NCBI GenBank assembly: GCA_945861365.1
Contig: CAMAUH010000109.1
Coordinates: forward strand, 1-10,481
Source: Candidatus Kuenenia stuttgartensis
Lineage (GTDB): Bacteria; Planctomycetota; UBA1135; UBA2386
Direction: 5' to 3'
Length of the DNA: 10,481 nt
A program made the translations under genes and the position numbers. Below are positions 5,926 through 10,481 of this stretch, one piece after another; within the stretch, counting starts at the first letter, position 1; every line of letters starts with the position of its first letter. The notes under the pieces were generated by a model. That model had not been told where the DNA came from. It saw only the letters and a program-made list of their open reading frames with translations, and did no database searches.

Positions 5926-7109
5926 GGCGCTCCGATCGGGCGGCCGGTGCCGTCCGGCGCCCCGCGGAACGTGCGCAGCCAGCGGGCGATCGCCAGCGCG
6001 TTGCCGAGGCGCTGGGCCGCGCGGCCGCGGCAGGCCAGCGGCACCGGTTGCAGGCCTTCGTGCGCCAGCACGTCCTCGAGCATCCCGGCGCGGCGGTTGC
6101 GCAGGTTGCAGTAGTTCGTCTTCAGCTGCACGCGCTGGGTGGCCGGCGGCAGCATCGCCGTGCTCCAGTCCAGCGTCGTCGGGGTCCACGCGGCGACCGG
6201 GGCGCCGGGCGTCAGCCAGGCGGCGAAGCGTCGCGCCGCGTCCGCCGCGTCCTCGCCAGCAGCGACCGATTCGGGATCGAGTTCCATGTGCGACAGGTGG
6301 TGCGCCAGCGGCAGCCCGCCGCGCGGCCGCAGCATCACTTCGAACAGTTCGCCATCCTCGACGCGCGCCGCGACCCACTGCACGAGTTCGCGGGTCGCCG
6401 ATTCCTGGCCGCCGGGCAGCGCCGATTCCGCGTATGTGATGACGAGGCGGGGATCGAACAACTGCGGCGCCAGCGCCCGGCTCGGCCGTTGGCGCGGCAC
6501 CTTGAAGCGACCGAAGCGCTGCACCTGCGCGGCGTGGTCGATCTGGTGGTCGATCATCCGGTCGAACGCGGTCAGCAGCGTGTCGAGTCCCTGGGTGTCC
6601 GGTTCGAGCAGCCGCAGCGCGCCGACGATCGCCTCGAGCGTCGACACGTAGTCGGCGCGCGGCTCCTTGCGGATGCGGTAGCGGCTGGGTTCGCTCGGTT
6701 GCAGCCGCGCGTGGCGGAACTGCCGCAGCCAGCCGTTCTCGCGCCAAAGGCGTTTGGCGTGGGCCCAGGTGCCGTCGATCGCGACCAACGTCGAGGGCGG
6801 GGCCGGTTGCAGCAGGTTGTCGAGCAGCGGCGCATCGTCGCTCGGGAACAGCACGACGGCGTCCGGTGGCAGTTCGACGCGTTGTTCGAGCGTGCCGGTG
6901 TAGCCGGCGCACGGCACGTGCACGCTGGCGGTCGGCAGGCACAGGCGGACCAGGCGCGCCGTGCCGAACGGGTGCGTGCGTTCGTGCGGGTGCTGCAGCA
7001 CGACCACGCGCGTGCGGGTGGGCACTGTCGGCAGCTGGGCGCACAGGCAGTGGCCGGTCGGCCGCAGGCAGCGGTAGCAGCGTTGGCGATGCGGCGGCAG
7101 TTCGGTCAT
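5916..7109 (-). CDS. DTW-domain tRNA aminocarboxypropyltransferase-like protein with extra C-terminal domain
   Basis: 397 residues from ATG 7109. GTG 7148 would add 13 Arg-rich residues and is less likely. Residues 1-200 are a DTW (TapT/TuaA) domain: a zinc-type cysteine cluster CYRCLRPTGHCLC (11-23), VVVLQHPHERTHPFGTARL (35-53) with the His/Arg pattern of the family, the hallmark IDGTW (111-115) followed by AHAKRL, and SRYRIRKEP...STLEAI (142-161). Known DTW proteins such as E. coli TapT transfer the 3-amino-3-carboxypropyl group of S-adenosylmethionine to a uridine in tRNA. Residues about 210-397 are an added domain. Its order of elements, LVITYAES (222-229), HLSHMELDPE (271-280), a TTLDW segment (311-315) and a last helix GRAAQRLGNALAIARWL, recalls DnaQ-type exonucleases with several catalytic acids missing; this is my inference. 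Upstream is the histidine kinase (51-nt gap); downstream the MBL gene overlaps by 10 nt. Confidence 0.87.
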   Translation of the reverse strand: MTELPPHRQRCYRCLRPTGHCLCAQLPTVPTRTRVVVLQHPHERTHPFGTARLVRLCLPTASVHVPCAGYTGTLEQRVELPPDAVVLFPSDDAPLLDNLLQPAPPSTLVAIDGTWAHAKRLWRENGWLRQFRHARLQPSEPSRYRIRKEPRADYVSTLEAIVGALRLLEPDTQGLDTLLTAFDRMIDHQIDHAAQVQRFGRFKVPRQRPSRALAPQLFDPRLVITYAESALPGGQESATRELVQWVAARVEDGELFEVMLRPRGGLPLAHHLSHMELDPESVAAGEDAADAARRFAAWLTPGAPVAAWTPTTLDWSTAMLPPATQRVQLKTNYCNLRNRRAGMLEDVLAHEGLQPVPLACRGRAAQRLGNALAIARWLRTFRGAPDGTGRPIGAPCN

Positions 7110-7160
7110 GCGATCGCGCCGTTCTACCCGTTCGGCCCGCGCACTCACGCGCGCGTCCGA

Positions 7161-9086
7161 CTACTGGACAGCGATCGGCAGGTGCATCGCCAGGGAGCGG
7201 CGCAGCAGGCCGAAGTCGACCGGCTTGCCCAGGTGCCCGTTGCAGCCGGCCGCCAGGCAGCGTTCGACGTTGGCCGGCGTGTTGTCGGCGGTCAACGCCA
7301 GGACCGGTGTCGTCACGCCGCGCTCGCGCAGGCGCTGCACGGTGGTGAAGCCATCGATGCCCGGCAACTGCATGTCGAGCAGCACCAGGTCGAACGGCGT
7401 TCCGACCAGCAGGTGCAGCGCCAGTTCGCCGCTGTTGGCGGTCGACACCTGGGCGCCGGCACGCGACAGCATCCTGCCCACCAGCAGCAGATGGTCAGGG
7501 CTGTCGTCGACGAGCAGCACCTTGCCGTTCAGCACGGGGGCCGTGGCCGTGTCGGCGGCGTCGCTGTGCTTCGCGTCCTCGTCGAGCAGATCCACTTCCC
7601 ACTCGGCGGCCAGGTGCTTCGGCAGGTGCAGCCGCAGTTCGACGCCGGCGTCGGCCAGTGTCGTGATCAGCAGCTTTCCACCCAGCGAGCGCGCCAGCTG
7701 GCAACAGAAGGCGACGCCGAGGTTGCGGGTCGTCTCCGGCAGGGTCGAGCCGCGGGCCAGCATGGAGATGTGCACGCCGTCGTCGGCCGCCGCACTGATG
7801 TCGATCGGACCCATGCTGGCGTTGCGACAGATGGCCCGCAGCATGCGGACCAGCAGTTGGCGGGTGCGGGTCGCGTCCCCTTGCACCCAGCGGGGCAGGG
7901 TGCGGTCGACGTCGAGCCGCAGTTCGATGCTGCGGTCGGCCACGCTCGGCTTCACTTCGGCGACGCTCTCCTGCAGCAGCACCGGCAGATCGAACGTGTC
8001 CTCGGCCAGATCGATGGCCCCGTTCTGCATGCGCTCGAAGTCCTCGAGGTCGTCGATCGCCGTCGCCAGCTGTTGGCCATAGGTGCGCAACGTCTCGACC
8101 TGGCTGGCAAGTTCCTGCGGGTCCTTGGTGGTCGTCAGCAGGCCCGCGGCCGCGAGCATGCTGGTGACCGGTTGCCGCAGGTCGTGCAGCACTTCCTGCG
8201 TCGACAGTTGCGAGGTTGCCGTCATCGCCGTGGTCGCGGTCGCGTCGTGCGTGTTCGCGGTGTCGATGGGCTGCAGCTGCGGGGTCGGTTGGCCAACTGG
8301 CGAGGCCGTGCGCAACGCGCGTCGGCGGTGCGCATAGGCGCGCAGCACTGCCGCGCCGAACACGAGGCTCAGCAGCGCGGACAGCAACAGCGGGTCCTGC
8401 ATGCCGGCGAAGTGCGGGCGGATGCCGGCCTGGTCGGTCGTGGCGCGGATGCAGCAGAGGAAGGCGAACGTGGCCGCCGAGGCGGTGGCGACCGCCAGCT
8501 GCGGCCAGTCGCGGCGCATGGCGCACAGCAGGAACGGCAGCGCGCCGAGCACTTGCGTGGCGGCGAGCATCGTCGTGTGCTGGGTGGTCAGGAACGCTGC
8601 CCCGAGCAAGCCCAGTGCGTGCGTGCCCACCAGCAAGCGGGCGGAACGGTCGTGCAAGCCGCGCAGGGCCAGCCAGCCCAGCACCGTGGCGTAGCCGAGA
8701 TCGAACGGCTGCCAGATGCCCGTGCCGGGGAACAGTTCCCAGCTCGCCTGGCCGCCGATCATGGTGTGCGCCTGATGCAGCGCCGTCAGCGCGATCGCGC
8801 CGAGCAGCGCCAGGTGCAGTGGATTGCCGCCGATGCGGGCAGCGGTGCTGCCGGTGATCGCGGTCAGCAGGCCGAACGCGATCAGCGCCCAGCTCGCCAG
8901 CGGCAAACCGGGGCTGCTGGCGCCGGTCGAGTCGACCGCGGTCAGCAAGCCACCGACCAGCAAGGCCGTGCCGAGCAGGCCATTGCGGCGCTGCCGTTTG
9001 GCGCCGCAGCAGACGACCACACCAGCTGCGATTTGCGCGATCACCGCGCCGGTCTGCACGATCAAGGTCGGATCCGAGGCTGCCAT
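7161..9086 (-). CDS. Membrane hybrid histidine kinase with receiver domain; ATPase domain appears degraded
   Basis: 641 residues. Residues 1-253 hold seven to nine hydrophobic segments and no recognised sensor domain, so sensing is probably within the membrane. A low-complexity Thr/Ala linker (258-295) leads to a HisKA helix with HDLRQP (phospho-acceptor His301). The following HATPase-like region (about 400-490) is poor: where LL-N-LL-x-NA is expected it reads RQLLVRMLRAICRNAS, the D-x-G-x-G box is replaced by MLARGSTL, and the GLGL box by NLGVAF; only the LARSLGG part is normal. The C-terminal receiver (521-637) is intact: Asp527/Asp528, phospho-acceptor Asp571 in LLDMQLPGIDG, Thr599 and Lys621 in GHLGKP. 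No DNA-binding output domain follows. The protein may take phosphate from another kinase or signal by binding rather than autophosphorylate. ATG 9086 is a clean start, 46 nt after mobA; the stop is TAG at 7161-7163. Confidence 0.9.
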   Translation of the reverse strand: MAASDPTLIVQTGAVIAQIAAGVVVCCGAKRQRRNGLLGTALLVGGLLTAVDSTGASSPGLPLASWALIAFGLLTAITGSTAARIGGNPLHLALLGAIALTALHQAHTMIGGQASWELFPGTGIWQPFDLGYATVLGWLALRGLHDRSARLLVGTHALGLLGAAFLTTQHTTMLAATQVLGALPFLLCAMRRDWPQLAVATASAATFAFLCCIRATTDQAGIRPHFAGMQDPLLLSALLSLVFGAAVLRAYAHRRRALRTASPVGQPTPQLQPIDTANTHDATATTAMTATSQLSTQEVLHDLRQPVTSMLAAAGLLTTTKDPQELASQVETLRTYGQQLATAIDDLEDFERMQNGAIDLAEDTFDLPVLLQESVAEVKPSVADRSIELRLDVDRTLPRWVQGDATRTRQLLVRMLRAICRNASMGPIDISAAADDGVHISMLARGSTLPETTRNLGVAFCCQLARSLGGKLLITTLADAGVELRLHLPKHLAAEWEVDLLDEDAKHSDAADTATAPVLNGKVLLVDDSPDHLLLVGRMLSRAGAQVSTANSGELALHLLVGTPFDLVLLDMQLPGIDGFTTVQRLRERGVTTPVLALTADNTPANVERCLAAGCNGHLGKPVDFGLLRRSLAMHLPIAVQ

Positions 9087-9132
9087 GCCATCGTCATCGG
9101 CAAGCCCGGTGGGTGGCCTGAATGCGCAGTGG

Positions 9133-9756
9133 TCAGCGTTGCCGCGTCAGGCGCGCCAGCGCCGCCTGGTACTCGGCGGGCGTGTTGACGTTCTGCAGGA
9201 ACGCGGGTCCGGGATCGAACGCGGCGAGCTGTGCGGCCGTGAGCTTCCGGGCACCCGGTTGCTCGGCGAGTTGCCGCGGCGAGCCGATGCCGGCGGCCAG
9301 CCAGGCGCGGACCATCGGCAACGTTCGCAGGCGGTAGATGGCGGCCAGCGGTTGCGGGCCATCCGCCGGGTGCGGCATCACGAGGTCGGCATCGCCGAGT
9401 TGTCCTGCCAGCCATGCCACGGCGCGCGCGGTCAGGAACGGCAGGTCGCAGCCGGTCAGCAGGGCGGCGTCGTCCGGGGTGAAACCGTGCTCGGCCGCGA
9501 GCCACTGCAGGCCGTGGGCGAGGCCCGGCAGCGGGCCGCCGCCCGGGGTTTCGTCGTGGCGCACGGTGACCGCCGCGGGCAGCGGCGGCAGTCGTTGGGC
9601 GTCGTCGCGGGCCAGCACCAGCACCGGATCGCAGCAGCCGAGCAACGTCGCGCAGGTGCGGCCGAGCAGCGTGTCGCCACCGAATGGCAACAGCTCCTTC
9701 GGCTGACCCATGCGCACGCTGCGGCCGCCTGCCAGAATGATCGCTCCGAGCCGCAT
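9133..9756 (-). CDS. mobA: Molybdenum cofactor guanylyltransferase (MobA-like)
   Basis: 207 residues of nucleotidyltransferase type. Motifs: the GTP-binding loop ILAGGRSVRMGQPKELLPFGG spans 7-27 (Lys20 in the position of the family lysine), GGGPLPGL (72-79), TGCDLPFL (101-108) with the metal-binding Asp104, QPLAAIYR (135-142) and a final NVNTPAEY (189-196). The PLAAIYR and N-NTP motifs favour MobA, which attaches GMP to molybdopterin, over the related MocA or sugar-nucleotide enzymes. I choose ATG 9756 because the family begins directly before LAGG; ATG 9774 would add six residues, and the open frame further upstream runs antisense into the DUF971 gene. It is the first gene of the minus-strand run and is divergent from the DUF971 gene. 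Confidence 0.85.
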   Translation of the reverse strand: MRLGAIILAGGRSVRMGQPKELLPFGGDTLLGRTCATLLGCCDPVLVLARDDAQRLPPLPAAVTVRHDETPGGGPLPGLAHGLQWLAAEHGFTPDDAALLTGCDLPFLTARAVAWLAGQLGDADLVMPHPADGPQPLAAIYRLRTLPMVRAWLAAGIGSPRQLAEQPGARKLTAAQLAAFDPGPAFLQNVNTPAEYQAALARLTRQR

Positions 9757-9805
9757 GGCGAACTTGTCCGGCATTCGCCGTACGCTCGCAAGCGGCGCCC
9801 TCAGC
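9757..9805. promoter_or_regulatory. Divergent intergenic region between mobA and the DUF971 gene
   Basis: These 49 bp separate the chosen starts of two divergent genes, so promoters or 5' signals for both should lie here or just inside the coding ends. I see no convincing -35/-10 pair on either strand and no Shine-Dalgarno site. The label rests on gene arrangement only. Confidence 0.3.
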
Positions 9806-10117
9806 ATGCAGCAACCCACTCCGAAGAAGGCCGACCTGGTGTCGCCGTTCGTGTTCCGCATCGAATGGAAGGACGGCGCCATCGCCGAGCACAAGGCCCG
9901 CGACCTGCGGCTCGCCTGTCCGTGCGCCAGCTGCGTCGACGAAGGCACCGGGCAACCGTTGCTCGATCCGAAGACCGTGCCGGCCGACATCCTGTTGTTC
10001 GGCGCCGAACTGGTCGGTCGCTACGGCCTGTCGTTCTTCTGGAGCGACGGCCACAAGACCGGCATCTTCGCGTGGCCGAAGCTGCGGGCGTTGGCGCAGC
10101 TGGGGACGGGCCAGTGA
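9806..10117 (+). CDS. DUF971 / GBBH-like N-terminal domain protein
   Basis: 103 residues that consist of one DUF971 domain, the small fold found at the N-terminus of gamma-butyrobetaine hydroxylase and as a stand-alone bacterial protein. Visible hallmarks are IEWKDG (19-24), LRLACPCASCVDEGTG (35-49) with Cys38, Cys40 and Cys43, and SFFWSDGHKTGIFAW (76-90) with His83. The C-x-C-x2-C plus His pattern matches the structural zinc site of the hydroxylase N-domain. The catalytic oxygenase domain is absent, so this is not a hydroxylase itself; stand-alone members are often suspected of a role in metal or iron-sulfur handling, without proof here. ATG 9806 is preferred; the frame is open upstream but that part overlaps mobA antisense and is basic shadow sequence. 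The stop overlaps the next gene's GTG as GTGA. Confidence 0.88.
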   Translation: MQQPTPKKADLVSPFVFRIEWKDGAIAEHKARDLRLACPCASCVDEGTGQPLLDPKTVPADILLFGAELVGRYGLSFFWSDGHKTGIFAWPKLRALAQLGTGQ

Positions 10118-10481
10118 AGCGCCCGGGGCCGGATGCGACGGCGGTCGGTCGCGCGGTGGCGCGCGTGCTCGGGGCGCTCGATTGGGCCGCGCTGGGCGAG
10201 ATCTACTTCCACTGGGGCGGCGAGCAGTTCTGGAAGGAGCGCCTGCCGAAGGTCGGCGAACTCGGCGAACGGCTCGCCAAGGAGCTGCTGCGGCGGGTGC
10301 CGCGGCGCGGCGCGTCGCTGTGGGTCGGGGCCGGCGTCGCCGAGCTGCCGGTGCTGTTCGCCGAGGCGCTGCTGCACGAACGCACGGTCATCGCCGCCAA
10401 CCTGCGCGAGCGCGAGTGCGAAGTGCTCAACGCCGGCATCGCCGCGGCAGCGCCGGAGGTGGCGCTGCGCTACGTGCCGGG
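10114..10481 (+). CDS. Methyltransferase-like protein (partial, runs off the right edge)
   Basis: An open frame starts at GTG 10114, overlapping the DUF971 stop as GTGA, and continues for 122 codons to the window edge. It reads MKRPGPDATAVGRAV, then GEIYFHWGGEQFWKERLPK, a strand LWVGAGVAELPVLFAEAL (about 69-86) and VIAANLRERECEVLNAGI (about 92-109). The VGAG-containing strand-loop, followed about 20 residues later by a second strand and a polar helix, is the Rossmann start of many S-adenosylmethionine methyltransferases, although the usual acidic residue at the end of strand 2 is not evident (IAANLRE). I cannot name a family and the C-terminal half is missing. The overlapping start suggests co-translation with the DUF971 gene. 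Confidence 0.68.
   Translation, partial: MKRPGPDATAVGRAVARVLGALDWAALGEIYFHWGGEQFWKERLPKVGELGERLAKELLRRVPRRGASLWVGAGVAELPVLFAEALLHERTVIAANLRERECEVLNAGIAAAAPEVALRYVP

Noticed and set aside
5649..9188. A 1179-codon open frame on the plus strand covering the MBL, DTW and kinase genes
   Set aside because: It is antisense to three genes with intact motifs, is extremely rich in Arg, Gln, Ala and Val, and shows no domain. Long antisense frames are expected in high-GC coding DNA.

Overview
The window looks like chromosomal DNA of a GC-rich bacterium, most likely a planctomycete-type lineage. The reasons are the high GC content, tightly packed or overlapping genes, no convincing Shine-Dalgarno site before most starts, and a truncated first gene whose C-terminus (ending LTTSNGVASRIDVQ) resembles the tails of large secreted planctomycete proteins. 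The taxonomic call is inference. No tRNA, rRNA, CRISPR array, insertion sequence or long repeat was seen.

Plus-strand left part (1-2823): the 3' end of a probable exported protein is followed by a strong hairpin terminator. A three-gene ABC importer operon comes next (substrate-binding protein, permease, ATPase), with translationally coupled overlaps at both junctions. It belongs to the nitrate/sulfonate/taurine/thiamine-precursor importer superfamily; its ligand cannot be read from the sequence.

Minus-strand block (9756 down to 2816), in transcription order: a MobA-type molybdenum cofactor guanylyltransferase; a membrane hybrid histidine kinase with a receiver domain and an apparently degraded ATPase domain; a DTW-domain (TapT-like) tRNA modification protein with an extra C-terminal domain; an RNase Z/ElaC-like metallo-beta-lactamase protein overlapping it by 10 nt; a ROK/polyphosphate-glucokinase-like kinase; an exported TlpA/thioredoxin-like protein; and a small four-helix membrane protein whose end overlaps the ABC ATPase gene convergently.

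The most notable item is the thioredoxin-like gene at complement(3276..4253). Its reading frame is interrupted by a single in-frame TGA (4068-4070) exactly where the first cysteine of the CGPC active site should be, giving WGTH-U-GPC. The RNA just after this TGA can fold into a bacterial SECIS-like hairpin. I read it as a selenoprotein that standard gene calling would break into two pieces.

Right end (9806-10481, plus strand): a DUF971 protein (zinc-binding N-domain of gamma-butyrobetaine hydroxylase type), divergent from mobA, overlaps a methyltransferase-like gene that runs off the window.
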